The notes under the pieces are model-generated. The model saw only the letters and a program-made list of their open reading frames with translations, had not been told where the DNA came from and ran no database searches. 64,000 bases of DNA. Source: Cenococcum geophilum 1.58 (Eukaryota; Ascomycota; Dothideomycetes; Gloniales; Gloniaceae). The stretch lies in assembly GCA_001692895.1 (NCBI GenBank), contig KV748188.1:1674001-1738000 (forward strand). The letters run 5' to 3'. The position numbers were made by a program, and so were the translations under genes. This document shows positions 36,029 to 45,100 of the stretch, one piece after another (within the stretch, counting starts at the first letter, position 1; each line of letters starts with the position of its first letter).

Positions 36029-36058
36029 CTCGCTGAGGTAATTATTCGGGTATGCCTA

Positions 36059-36699
36059 ACACCCCCTAAATGATACGCGTACACCCCCCAATTGATACGC
36101 ATACACCCCCTACCTTATTTAGTTTAGACGCTTCCTTATTAAGTTAGATGTTCCCTCATTAAGTTAGAATATCGTGCGTTTAACTTGTTTGCGCCTACAT
36201 CACGAAAATCAAAGTGCGAGCCTATGGTGTAGCCAGTATTTCGCTCAAATGCTGAGGGCTCTCTATAAGTAGATCTATCAACGCGATTGGCAATTGCAGA
36301 GCCAGTTGTAGGGTTTGGCCGACTGCCGCGACGCTCTATAATTGCAGGCCCTTGAATGCGAAGCAGAGGTGTTAATATGGGTCCTGCCGGGCGTGTGCGC
36401 GTGGCGCGAAGCAGGTGGCAGCACCTAAATCAGTTTGCGCGACGCCTCATAAAGCACTACGCAATCTAATTAATCGACTTAGTCGCGATTCAAATTTAGA
36501 CTCTACTACTTATACTATAACTAAAATCAAGACTTAATCGTGATGTTGCATACATGGCGCGCACTTTAATTTTCGCGATGTAGGCACAAACAAGTCAAAC
36601 GCACGTGATATTCTAACTTAATGAGGAGACATCTAACTTAATAAGGAAGCGTCTAAACTAAATAAGGTAGGGGGTGTACGCGTATCATTTAGGGGGTGT
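36059..36699. mobile_element. 641-bp foldback element with about 145-bp terminal inverted repeats
   Basis: The left arm starts ACACCCCCTAAATGATACGC and the right arm ends with its complement. The arms pair through GATACGCG, TTATTTAGTTTAGACGC, TTAAGTTAGA and CGAAAAT, with few mismatches. The left arm has one extra 24-bp copy of the subterminal unit ending GATACGCATACACCCCC. The loop (about 36210-36560) has no recognisable gene. TA dinucleotides lie close to both ends, but a target duplication is not certain. It resembles a MITE or foldback element mobilised in trans. Confidence 0.8.
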
Positions 36700-36817
36700 A
36701 TGATTATCGTTGACCGAAATAAAAAGGCTTAAATTAGTTCCCGATTTTCTTTTTTAAATAGTCGGTCGAAAATTGATACTTTATAGTCATAATTAATATT
36801 AATTTGTGTAACTAAAA

Positions 36818-36963
36818 GCCCTCCTGGTCTAGTTGGTTATGACGTCGGTCTCGTGAGTTTGTCGAGTTAGTAAAACTTACAATTCTAATTAATAATAGAT
36901 ATTGATATGACTTCGAACATCGAAGACATCCGAAGGTGGCCAATTCAATCCTGGCGGAAGGCA
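36818..36963 (+). tRNA. tRNA-Thr(CGU) with 72-nt intron, probably a RIP-damaged copy
   Basis: The acceptor stem is GCCCTCC paired with GGAAGGC (one C-A mismatch, where GGAGGGC would pair perfectly), with discriminator A 36963. The A box TGGTCTAGTTGG is intact (36825-36836). The D stem is GTC/GAC. The anticodon arm is TCGGT-CTCGTGA with anticodon CGT at 36852-36854. A 72-nt intron follows position 37 (36856-36927), as in nuclear tRNA introns. The variable loop is AGGTG. The T arm is GCCAA-TTCAATC-CTGGC, where G53 is A and the B-box GG is AA. These G-to-A changes, plus a mismatch at 31-39, suggest a pseudogene. A T7 tract follows. Confidence 0.7.
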
Positions 36964-36967
36964 GTTC

Positions 36968-36974
36968 TTTTTTT
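36968..36974 (+). terminator. Pol III terminator of the tRNA
   Basis: A run of seven T residues four bases after the discriminator base, as expected for RNA polymerase III. Confidence 0.7.
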
Positions 36975-37250
36975 AATATATTTTTCTCGGAATTTAGGGG
37001 GTATTAAACGGCCTAGAGCCTTCAGTTCATGTAATACTGATAGTACTTGGTCAAATGGCTAACGTAGGTTATGGGCTTTTGACGGTTGGGGGGGTTTTGA
37101 CGGTTTTTCCTTACCGCTTGCCTGATTAGGCTTAGCGACTTATACTGCCGCTTCGAAAATCAAAACATTTAATTCCTTAGTACTTGATCTATATTTGAGA
37201 AATTTTACACTAACGCTACTGTGCCCCGCTAGACTCGCGAACCTAATACG

Positions 37251-37428
37251 GACTAGAGGATTGAGTTAGTAATCGCTAGCTTTAAGATTAGCCTCTATAA
37301 AAGCCGGGAAGATGCTGCAAAGTCTCACGGCATTAACCCAAATACATTGCGCAGGCGACTCAACGGCAAACATAAATCTCAAAGTCGCGCATACTCACCA
37401 GTAGCGACTACTACCTCCTGCAGAATCT
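37251..37428 (+). pseudogene. Psq-type helix-turn-helix fragment of a pogo-like transposase
   Basis: After one TAG the frame reads Arg-Ile-Glu-Leu-Val-Ile-Ala-Ser-Phe and then Ser-Arg-Glu-Asp-Ala-Ala-Lys-Ser-His-Gly-Ile-Asn, followed by Thr-Leu-Arg-Arg-Arg-Leu-Asn-Gly. This is the classic N-terminal DNA-binding helix-turn-helix of pogo and Fot1 transposases (alternating residues, recognition helix Asn-Thr-Leu-Arg-Arg-Arg). No start codon is close upstream. It continues only in another frame from 37429, at the likely site of the internal deletion. Confidence 0.75.
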
Positions 37429-38006
37429 GCAGTCGTGCTTACTACTGACGCTATGAAGGCGATCGTCGCTGCTAGAGAGGCTGTAGAGGAAGCTTAAAGG
37501 AACGCTAGGGAACAAAGGAAACGATCCAAAATCAAGCGGGAGGAGGCAGCGATACTCTATAAGGAACAGGTCAAGGCACGGAAGGAGGCTCAGGCTGCCG
37601 CATCAAAGGCCAAGAGGAAGGCAGAGCAACATTAGCGGCAGTTTTGAGTAGCGCTGCCGGCGTCAAAGAAGGCACAGAAAGCTTTGGAGACTGCATCTAG
37701 GATAGCGACGAAGAAGAAGACAGCTGAGGTACAAGAGGAATTCAGGAAGGCAGAGGATCAAGCTGCGTCAGCTAAAGCGCTCGCGACCGCGACCGCTGCG
37801 CAATTCACGGTAGAGGCATCTACTGTTATATCTGAAGCAGCAACGGCTCACTCAAAGGCTTTAATAGCAGCTGCTAAAAGGTAAATGAAGAGGTCAATAC
37901 GCAGGTGGAGGTAGATGACGACGAGCAGAGCAATTCGAGCGACAGTGAGGTGTTAGATGAGGACGTTGGTATGGATATAGGCAACGTCGTGCAGTCAATT
38001 GAGTAG
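37429..38006 (+). pseudogene. Coiled-coil and acidic C-terminal tail of the deleted transposase
   Basis: 37429-37884 encodes a long Ala/Lys/Glu/Arg-rich helix with four early stops (TAA, TAG and one TGA among them). A clean open stretch runs from 37684 to 37884 (67 codons including the stop). A +1 shift at about 37881 gives an acidic tail with Val-Asp-Asp-Asp-Glu and Asp-Glu-Asp-Val, ending TAG at 38006. Such tails follow the DDE domain in fungal pogo-like transposases. It would be a DNA-binding domain joined to a tail if expressed, but shifts and stops make that unlikely. Confidence 0.6.
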
Positions 38007-38269
38007 AGCTTCCAATACAAACACTATAAAATGTCGTGATAGAGCCTTGATTATATAAAACTAAAGCTTTATTTTATTAATATCGTGGATAATGCTGCGT
38101 GATGCCTTTTATTAAGAAAATGCCTGCAATCGAGCATTTTGAGGTAGTTTTGATGTTCAAAACCGTCAAAACCCCCCCAACCGTCAAAAGCCCATAACCT
38201 ACGTTATTAAGAAGCGAGGAATAATATTTTTGGTCTTAATTCTGGGACCGTCACTTGCGCCGGCTCCAC

Positions 38270-38428
38270 TTCACCAGACCCTCCACAGGGACCGTACCTA
38301 GTAGTTCCCCGAATGCCCAGCCATCTGGAGGAAAGGGTAGCAAACGAAAGGCGACAGACGCAGATTTACCACCTGGAGACAATAATGGCCGTGACGACTC
38401 CAACAAACGTCCAAAGTTATCTCAGTAA
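38270..38428 (+). pseudogene. Ser/Pro/Lys-rich gene fragment with nuclear-signal-like motif
   Basis: An open plus-strand stretch to TAA at 38428. It reads Pro-Ser-Thr-Gly-Thr-Val-Pro-Ser-Ser-Ser, then Gly-Ser-Lys-Arg-Lys-Ala-Thr-Asp, and ends Lys-Arg-Pro-Lys-Leu-Ser-Gln. The basic clusters look like nuclear localisation signals, and such low-complexity ends are common in fungal proteins. No domain is recognisable and no start is visible. A related sequence in inverted orientation lies at 39640-39800, suggesting a duplicated, broken gene. Confidence 0.4.
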
Positions 38429-38600
38429 GCGACTCAGGCGGCAAACGAGATAAATCTCGTTAGTACTTAACTAGTATAGCTTTATATACAACCCCTACTA
38501 GCTTTATTAAACCCCTACTAGCGTTAAATAACCCCCGTACTTAGAAGCGCGGTCTCGTTTGCCGTCTGAGGGCCTTTGGTGCGAAAATGTATAAAGGTCG
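38429..38600. repeat. Stem-loop: inverted GGCAAACGAGA / TCTCGTTTGCC arms
   Basis: CTCAGGCGGCAAACGAGA (about 38431-38448) faces TCTCGTTTGCCGTCTGAG (about 38557-38574), 17 of 18 positions complementary. The loop holds two ACCCCTACTAGC copies and ACCCCCGTAC. This may be a small inserted foldback between the gene fragment and the GGGCCTTTGGTGCG sequence. Confidence 0.7.
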
Positions 38601-38970
38601 ACTCATCGATCAAACGCGACACTGCTAGAAAGCAATATATCTCCACTAGTTGACCAGTTAACCACTTTAAAAGGTAATCGATTATATTTAAGGGTTACTT
38701 TATTTATCTATGTACTTATTTATGCATTTTAGCTAACATAAAGTTCTAAAATTACAGGTCGAAATTTTCTGATGAGTCTTGTTAGGTCCACTACGCGAAT
38801 CCTCCCTAAAACGCATTTTCGCGATTTTACGACCGATCGCCTGTCTAACTTCTCATATAATAAAGCTACGATATTACCACAACGTAGATGTAATAGAGAA
38901 GAAAAAGGGCTTTTACCTCGTAGTATTTTTATGTTGTAATAGTACGTATGGAGCCTAGAATATTGATGGT
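38601..38970. other. No recognisable feature
   Basis: Moderately A+T-rich sequence without a coding frame, repeat or RNA that I can recognise. Confidence 0.6.
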
Positions 38971-39390
38971 TCGATAGAGCTTTGAGCAGAGCTTCGATAG
39001 AGCTTTGATAGAGCTTCGAGCAGAGCCTTGTGTAGAGCCTTGAGTAGAGCCTTAAGTAGATTTTTGAGCAAAACTTCGATAGAGCTTCGAGCAGAGCTTC
39101 GAGCAGAACTTCGAGCAGAGCCTCGAGCAGAGCTTCGAGCAGAGCCTTGAGCAGAGCTTCGAGCAGAGCCTCGAGCAGAGCCTTGAGCAGAGCTTCGAGC
39201 AGAGCCTCGAGCAGAGCCTCGAGCAGAGCTTCGAGTAGAGCTTCGATAGAGCTTCGAGCAGAGCCTCAATAGAGCTCGAGCAGAGCCTTGTGTAGAGCCT
39301 TAAGTAGAGCTTTGTGCAAGCGTTTATGCAGACGTTCGTGCAGACGTTTATAGAGACGACGGAGACGTTCGTGTAGACGTTTATAGAGAT
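38971..39390. repeat. 12-bp minisatellite, AGAGCTTCGAGC-type units
   Basis: About 30 or more adjacent units, mainly AGAGCTTCGAGC, AGAGCCTCGAGC and AGAGCCTTGAGC. They grade at the right end into ATAGAGACG and CAGACGTTCGTG variants. Because 12 is a multiple of three, a low-complexity Ser-Ala-Arg frame stays open on the minus strand (38955-39269). I regard it as a by-product of the repeat. Confidence 0.9.
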
Positions 39391-39639
39391 GATTATAAGC
39401 TTCCTAGTATATTAGTGCTGGGGACGCGTCGGTGTCTACCCAAATACTAAAGGCGCGTAACTCGTGAGGAAGTCGTGTTCCCATTATAAAAAAGTAATTA
39501 ATTATAAAGGAGACTAGTCTAACTCGATTTATTAGCTTATTAGGTTAAGTAGGTGTTGTTAGGGGGTTAAATATACAGGAGAGAGTGTCTCTTATACAAA
39601 ATTGCGAAAATTAAAGTTAAGCGCTATAGAGTTCCGCAC
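39391..39639. other. No recognisable feature
   Basis: I see no gene or RNA. Short CTATTAGCTTATTAGG and AGAGAGTGTCTCTTATACA segments are not explained by any partner in the window. Confidence 0.55.
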
Positions 39640-39800
39640 CAAAGGCCCTTAGATAGCAGGGTAAACTTAAGGTTGGTAGATAGCTAATTGGTTAAAAGAC
39701 AGTGGCGTTTTTTAGAATAGAGACTAGTGATACTTTAGTATTAGTAAGTGCGCCTTTAGTTTGCCCTTGCCGTCTAAGTCGCTTACTAAGATAAGTCTAA
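39640..39800 (-). repeat. Inverted, diverged copy of the 38415-38600 region
   Basis: On the minus strand it reads TTATCTTAGTAAGCGACTTAG ... GGGCCTTTGGTGCG. The plus-strand copy at 38417-38590 reads TTATCTCAGTAAGCGACTCAG ... GGGCCTTTGGTGCG. The middles differ. The pair brackets the minisatellite in opposite orientations. Confidence 0.65.
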
Positions 39801-39959
39801 AGCCGGGGTGCAGCTCGTAGGGGTCACGGAAAAGTTAAACGGGGTTACCGATGGGGGTCGGCGAAAGCTAAATGGGGTCACCAATAGTGCGCCGGCAAAA
39901 GGTCGGCGGGGTCACACTTTTACCCATATAGAACGCGCATTGGTAGCCACATTTAAATT
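39801..39959. repeat. Three spaced GGGGTCAC-type repeats
   Basis: AAAGTTAAACGGGGTTACC, AAAGCTAAATGGGGTCACC and AAAGGTCGGCGGGGTCACA occur about 30 bp apart (39830-39918), in one orientation. They could be subterminal repeats of a DNA transposon, but no inverted partner is in the window. The remaining bases carry no recognisable feature. Confidence 0.5.
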
Positions 39960-40613
39960 AAGCGACCGTATAAATTAAAATATCTAGGGTATATGCTACG
40001 TATATGCGTATAAGCATATAGATATATATATACGCGCATTTATATATATCTCGCTATACTAATAATAAGTGAAAACTATACTAAGGCAAATAAGAGTATA
40101 GTAGGATAGTTAAACGGCCTACTAGTTAGTATACATAACTATATACTACGCATATACTAAGTATATATAGGTATTCCAAAGTGTACCTAATATTAAATAT
40201 AAAGACGATAGTTTTTAAGATAATATAATCGGTAGGGAGAGTATTAAAGATGAGGAGGATAAAGAGGGCGAGGACGAAGATAGTATATAATAGCGGCTTT
40301 TATTTTATATAGGTCTCTCTAAGGTAAAACTATATACGACTTTATATATATACTATATATATGCTTAAAATAGCTAGGGTATACTCTAAGACTATAGAGC
40401 ACTTATTAGCTCTAACAGTAAGCATTAAGTTATTATTTAAGAGGTAATAGACTATATTATAATGCCAGAATATCTAGCAAGCAGAAAAAAAGGAATTATA
40501 TACTTTATCTATAAAGCAATACCTTTGCTGTCTATAGATGCAGATAAAAAAACTGTATATAAGGTTATTAATTGGTATATATTAAAGGTAAGCAATATAT
40601 ATACAAAGTATAT
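39960..40613 (+). pseudogene. Multi-intron gene relic, segment 1
   Basis: A degenerate protein-coding relic, plus strand, that continues at 46614, 53772 and 58993 once insertions are removed. Segment 1 has an acidic stretch (Asp-Glu-Glu-Asp-Lys-Glu-Gly-Glu-Asp-Glu-Asp, about 40245-40280), then a Leu/Lys/Gln-rich part. Short A+T-rich blocks with TATATAC and GCATATAC lie at about 40000-40060, 40120-40165 and 40330-40375, and a GTAAGC donor is at 40588. The exon before that donor reads on in phase with 46633. I do not recognise the family. An open 50-codon stretch from 40462 uses a different frame and is probably chance. Confidence 0.45.
40588..40613 (+). other. Intron-like unit 1 (first half; second half 46614-46632)
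   Basis: GTAAGC at 40588 and CTAG at 46629-46632 give a 45-nt unit once gypsy E and one TATAT duplication are removed. The exon frame that is least interrupted upstream continues, two bases into a codon, to a stop-free 44-codon exon at 46633-46762. Confidence 0.5.
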
Positions 40614-40850
40614 TGTTAGCGACTTAGTCAATCGAGATATAAGTACGGCAAAAGGGTCGCGCAAGCCTGTACGATTAGATTGTCTATAAACGAGAATCTA
40701 AAGCTAGGGAAAGGAAAGGAGAAGAAGAGCAGCGCCGTTCGGTGTTTTATAAGATCTTTACGTCACGTGATCGCAATATGCGGCAATTTGTGGCAACTTG
40801 CCAGTGCGAAGTTCTGCCAAGTTCTGCTAAGTTCTGCCAGTGCCGTAATA
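40614..40850 (-). repeat. 3' LTR of gypsy E
   Basis: Plus-strand ends TGTTAGCGACTT and GTGCCGTAATA (terminal CA changed to TA). It has CACGTGATCGCAATATGCGG and GGCAACTTGCC followed by three AAGTTCTGCC units. The CACGTGAT and GGCAACTTGCC motifs are also in the LTRs of copia B. Confidence 0.92.
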
Positions 40851-40909
40851 TTACCCCCCCCTCCAAAAAAGCCTGCCCTTAGGCTTTGTCGCTAAAAGTC
40901 TTAACAAGA

Positions 40910-40990
40910 GAATCTAACTAATTAGATAACTTTAACCGCCGGTTAAAGTTCCTAAATATCTTAACACCTTATATAACTAAGAAATTTCTA
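40910..40990 (-). repeat. 81-bp module shared with copia B, in E 3' noncoding region
   Basis: Counterpart of 7181-7261, same relative orientation. It lies between the end of the chromodomain and the polypurine tract. Differences are mostly C-to-T or G-to-A. CCGCCGGTTAAAGTTCCT is conserved. Confidence 0.8.
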
Positions 40991-43900
40991 AGGCGTTTTT
41001 GTCCTTATATTCTTCTAGTAGCTTATTATCTTTATTATACTAGTACTCTATCTACTTATCTAGGTACTTTAGCGGTCTAGGTTTATTAGGGTAACGGCTA
41101 TAGAACTCTTAGAGCTTATAGGGACTACCTATAAAGTTCTATATAGGGTACTAAGTAGGGTCTAGGTTATATCCTTTCCAACTAACATAATACTTTAACG
41201 TTCCCTTTATAAGTTTATAGGCTAGCACTTCTTTAATTTCCTATTTATTATCGCCATTAACTTAAATTAGTAGGGGAGGTTTATTCTTTTATCCGGGTAG
41301 TAGGTTATTTATAGCTTTCCATAGCTTATCCGGTAAAAAGATAGGGTAAACTTTAATTAAGTCTAGGAGCTTAACCTTATACAAGTTGCCTACTTTATTA
41401 AAAATCTTATATAGTCCTGCTATTTTATAGTCTAGCTTATAGCTAGGCCGTTCTATCTTTTAGTTCTTTATTATAATCTAGACCATATCACCTATAATAA
41501 AGTTAGGCTCACGCCTATACTTATTCGCCTACTATTCTATTAACTTCTAGGCCTTTTTTAGGTTTATATAGGCTACTTTCTAGGCTTCTTTTAAGCGCTT
41601 AGCGTACTGCTAGGCTTTCTTATAAGATAGTTTTTCGCGTATAGTTTAGGGCCCTTCTGGTCTTTCCTAGTTAAAGCTTATACGGGGTAGGTAACCTATT
41701 TTTAGTTAAATAGGGGCAAATCCGGTAGAGTTATGGGGTAGGGTCGCTTAGGCGTAGTCTATTAAGGGCAATAGTTTGGCCTAGTTATCCTAGAAGTAGT
41801 TAATAAAAGGCCAGAGTCTCTAGTCTAAGTATTAATTTATAATCTCTATTTAACCGTCTGTCTGGGGATAATATGCCGTAAAAAGCTTTAGCTTAATGCC
41901 TAAGATCTAGGTAAACTTATTCTAAAAGGCTAATATAAACTGCGGCCCGCGGTTAGATATAATAGTATTTAGTAGTCCATAAATTTAGTAGACGTAGTAG
42001 ATATACAGCTAGGCTGCCTCTTTAGCATTAATATTTTTATAATAGGGAATTAAGAACAGGCGCTTGCTAAAGTGGTTAACTAGGATTATAACTATATTAT
42101 ATCCGTTATGGTCTAGAGGTAGCTTATAAAAGTTTATAAAGATATATTACTAGGGGCGGTCGGGTATTAGAAGGGGTTTTAATAGTCCTAGGGTCTTATC
42201 TCGTAGAATTATAGACCTATAGTAGTTATTGCAGTTCCGTATATAGCGGTTAATATTTATAATTATTCCGGGCTAGTAGTAGCGGTTGCCAATAATCCTA
42301 TAGGTCTTATTTTTTCTGGGGTAGGCCGTAGAGACCTAGGTATGTGCTTTAGCAATAAGCTAAGTCCGTAAGTTCTGTTCCTCTACTACCACTAGCCGTT
42401 TACGGTGTTTAAGCAGTTCACTTTTAAGGGACTATAGGCTAGAAACGTTCTTTACCTTTTTACAGTACTCCTATAGAGAAGGGGCCGTACGGTTTACCTA
42501 TAGCAGTTTATTAATAAGGTTTAGTTCTATAGAGTTAATAGGGCATATCTTAGCATCTAAAGAGTCTATATTTAGTTCTGCCCGTATCTAAAAGTTAAGG
42601 TACTCTAGTTGTAGTAGCGCTTGGGTCCGTAATAAGATCTTTACACCTATCTGGTTATTTATATCCTATTTACGCCTTATAAGAGCATCTATACGGTTAG
42701 TGGTGCCTAGCCTATATATAATTAGGAAGTTAAACTAAAATAGGGTATCCGCCTAGCACGCCTATCGGGCTATAAGGGCCTTTATTATTATAAAATATTC
42801 TAAGGCCTTATAATTGGAAACTACCTAAATAAACTTAGGGGTGCCTTCTAGTTAGGCTCGCCAGTGCTAAAAGCTAGAGATAATAGCCAGCATTTCTTTA
42901 TCGTAAATTAGGTAGTTTAGCTTAGCATCTACTATAGTCTTCAAATAGTAAGCAACAGGGTACTATTCTCCGTTTATCTACTTTTAGGAGTAAACGCTAG
43001 CTATAACACCATCTAAGGTATCGGTTTTTAGCATTAAGGGTTGTTCTAGGTTAAAGTAGGCGAGTAAGAAAGTTATTTCTTAAGCTCGTTAAAGGCCTAC
43101 CTATATACAGTGTTAAAGTAAAAGGGCCGGTCCTTATAGGTAAGTAGGCTTAGTGGCCAGGTAATTCTACTGTAGTTCTTAATAAAGCGTTGGTAGAAGT
43201 TATAGAACCCTAAGAATAACTACACCCCCTTTACGGTCCTTAGGGATACCTATTAGTTAATTATAGCTGTCTTTTCTAGGTCTGCCTTAATCCCATTTAT
43301 ACTAATAATAAACCCTAAGTACTTTATACGCTTAATACTAAATTCTAACTTCTTAATATTGGCTTAGAGGCTAGCTTCCTAAAGCCGTTATAGGACTTTA
43401 TAGACATACTCTTTATATTCCAGTTTGTTTTTAAAGTAGATTATAATATTATCTAGGTATACTGTACAAAAGTTATTAAGGTAGTTAAATAGTACGTTAT
43501 TTATATATCGTTGGTATATAGCCGGTCCGTTAGTTAGTCTAAAAGGTAGTACTTTATATTTATATGTTCCGTAACGGGTCTAAAACGTAGTAAGGTTTTC
43601 TAATTTAGGGTCCATCCTAATCCGGTAAAAAGCCTAGCGGATATTAAGCTTCGTAAAGATCTTAGCTCTACTTATTTAGGCCAAAGTCTTATTAAGTAAA
43701 GGTAATAGGTAGCAGTCTTTAAGGGTTAAATTATTAAGCTTATAATAGTCGATACAGAAATAAAGTCCTCTATTTAGCTTTTTAGTAAAGAGAATAGGTA
43801 AGTTAAAAGGGGCTTAACTAGGCTTAGTAAAGCCCTTATCTAGGTTATTAATAAGATACTACTTTATAGCCTATAATTCGGCAGTAAATTACTATTAGAG

Positions 43901-45100
43901 GGGGCTATAGCTAAGGGTAACTACCTTATCCGGCTCAATTTTAATCTTATAGTTGTACGGTCGGTAAGGCGGGAGTATATTAGACGCTGCTTTAGAGAAG
44001 GTATTTTTAAATTTCTAGTATTAACGGGGCAGTTTCTGTCTTACTAGCTCCTTATTTATAAGCTTACCTTTCTCTTAGGCTAGGGCTTCTTTCTCTTTAA
44101 TTATTTAATTAATTTCGTATAAGCTAGTTGTAAAGGCAACGGTATTAGGCTAAACTAGGTTTTAGTAGCATCCTATAGCGCTAATATAGCAGATATTAAC
44201 TGGCGGGAAGTCTATAGGTTTCTTTACGGATATTCGTTAGGCCGTATTTTACGGTATAGGGTTTATAGTCTTTCTTAGCTTACGTTCTATTTTCCGTAAG
44301 TTGTCCTTCTAGTCTATCAGTTTAGTATATCGTCTAATATCCCTAGCCTTTCTTTATAGCTGCATAGGGCCTAAGTTCTCTATTAGAGACTTAGCTAGGC
44401 TACTACTAACTTCCTAAGTCTCTAGTGCGGGTGGTGTAATATAGGCAGTTTAGGGGCGGTGTAGTATACGGATCCGTTACGGATTAAGCTATATATCCTT
44501 CTTAAAAGCCTAGTCCCTACGCGTCGCATTGGCCTAGTAAATGGTGTTTATCTACGGCCGTATAAGGTTTTCCATTATAATACTGATCTCTTTTATAAAG
44601 AAAGGCATTAGGGGCATAGTTTCGGGCTAAATAAGCTGCCTATTCCGTATATTAAGCTATAAGCCTAAATAGGCTAGCTATTTTCTCCCTAAGATTATAT
44701 TATGGCTTCTAAGGTCCGTAATTAGGAAGGGGATATTATACTACCTTTATCTGTTAACGCGGAGGTAGATCCGCAAGATAGTTATAATAGGTAGTCCTAT
44801 CCATCCGTTATAACCGCAAATAGGGACTAGTTTAAGCAGTTCTTTAAGGGGTATATTTAAAAAGTTAGCCAGTTTTGCAGCGCACTTTATATTAATTAAG
44901 GTAAAGGCATTTGCTCCTAAGTTAGCTAAAGTAGAGGTTAAAACTTAATATCTATTGCGAAATAAAGTATAAGGGATAGTGTAGCTTCTTCTACTAACTA
45001 GCTAACCTAGATCGATATATAATATATCAATCCCTTTTAACCCTAGAGAGGAGTCTTCCTCTAAGGTTCCTCTTTTTTTAGCTCTGTACTATCCTCCTAA
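40991..45100 (-). pseudogene. Gypsy E pol: protease, RT, RNase H, integrase, chromodomain
   Basis: Minus strand. Protease is at about 44945-44900, with Asn-Leu-Gly-Ala where Asp-Ser-Gly-Ala is expected. RT spans about 43900-43400 with Tyr-Leu-Asp-Asn-Ile-Ile-Ile-Tyr (43462-43440; second Asp lost). RNase H is at about 43040-42880 (Asp-Gly-Val-Ile-Ala...Asp-Lys-Glu-Met-Leu-Ala). The integrase zinc region lies near 42250. Two core Asp positions are now Asn (Phe-Ile-Asn-Phe near 42140; Ile-Ser-Asn-Arg-Gly-Pro-Gln near 41945), while the Glu remains after Pro-Gln-Thr-Asp-Gly (about 41850). A chromodomain-like stretch with Tyr-Val-Ser-Trp-Lys-Gly-Tyr lies at about 41260-41130. Stops are TAA/TAG. Confidence 0.8.

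Larger units (their letters stand above)
35491..36058. other. Noncoding region with tandem and inverted repeats
   Basis: I see no gene. It contains a 12-bp tandem repeat (35638-35685), the palindrome GATATCCGCTTGCGGATAT (about 35892-35910), and two direct copies of TCTGAGCTTGCTGAGGTAA (about 35939 and 36024, one mismatch). It also has an inverted pair (35958-35972 with 36014-36028). It may include the 3' end of the transposon whose transposase ends at 35490. Confidence 0.6.
37062..38204 (+). mobile_element. 1143-bp pogo-like deletion derivative with 46-bp perfect TIRs
   Basis: It begins ACGTAGGTTATGGGCTTTTG, and the same 46 bases in inverse complement end it at 38204. TA flanks both sides (37060-37061, 38205-38206), the Tc1/mariner target duplication. 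Each TIR holds two TTTTGACGGTT copies separated by a G run. Inside are a Psq-type helix-turn-helix and a coiled-coil plus acidic tail. The DDE catalytic domain between them is absent. It is thus probably non-autonomous. Base composition is balanced and little RIP is visible. Confidence 0.88.

Noticed and set aside
34690-38204. A giant Starship-type transposon with cargo.
   Set aside because: No tyrosine-recombinase captain is recognisable and the pieces belong to several small elements with their own ends.
38955-39269. 104-codon Ser/Ala/Arg-rich minus-strand frame.
   Set aside because: Direct translation of a 12-bp minisatellite; any frame stays open when the unit is a multiple of three.
40462-40689. 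75-codon plus-strand frame starting Met-Pro-Glu-Tyr.
   Set aside because: Its second part lies in the gypsy E LTR. Its phase does not match the stop-free exon after the 45-nt unit, whereas the neighbouring frame does.
40680-40895. 71-codon plus-strand frame.
   Set aside because: It lies within the E LTR, polypurine tract and 3' noncoding region.
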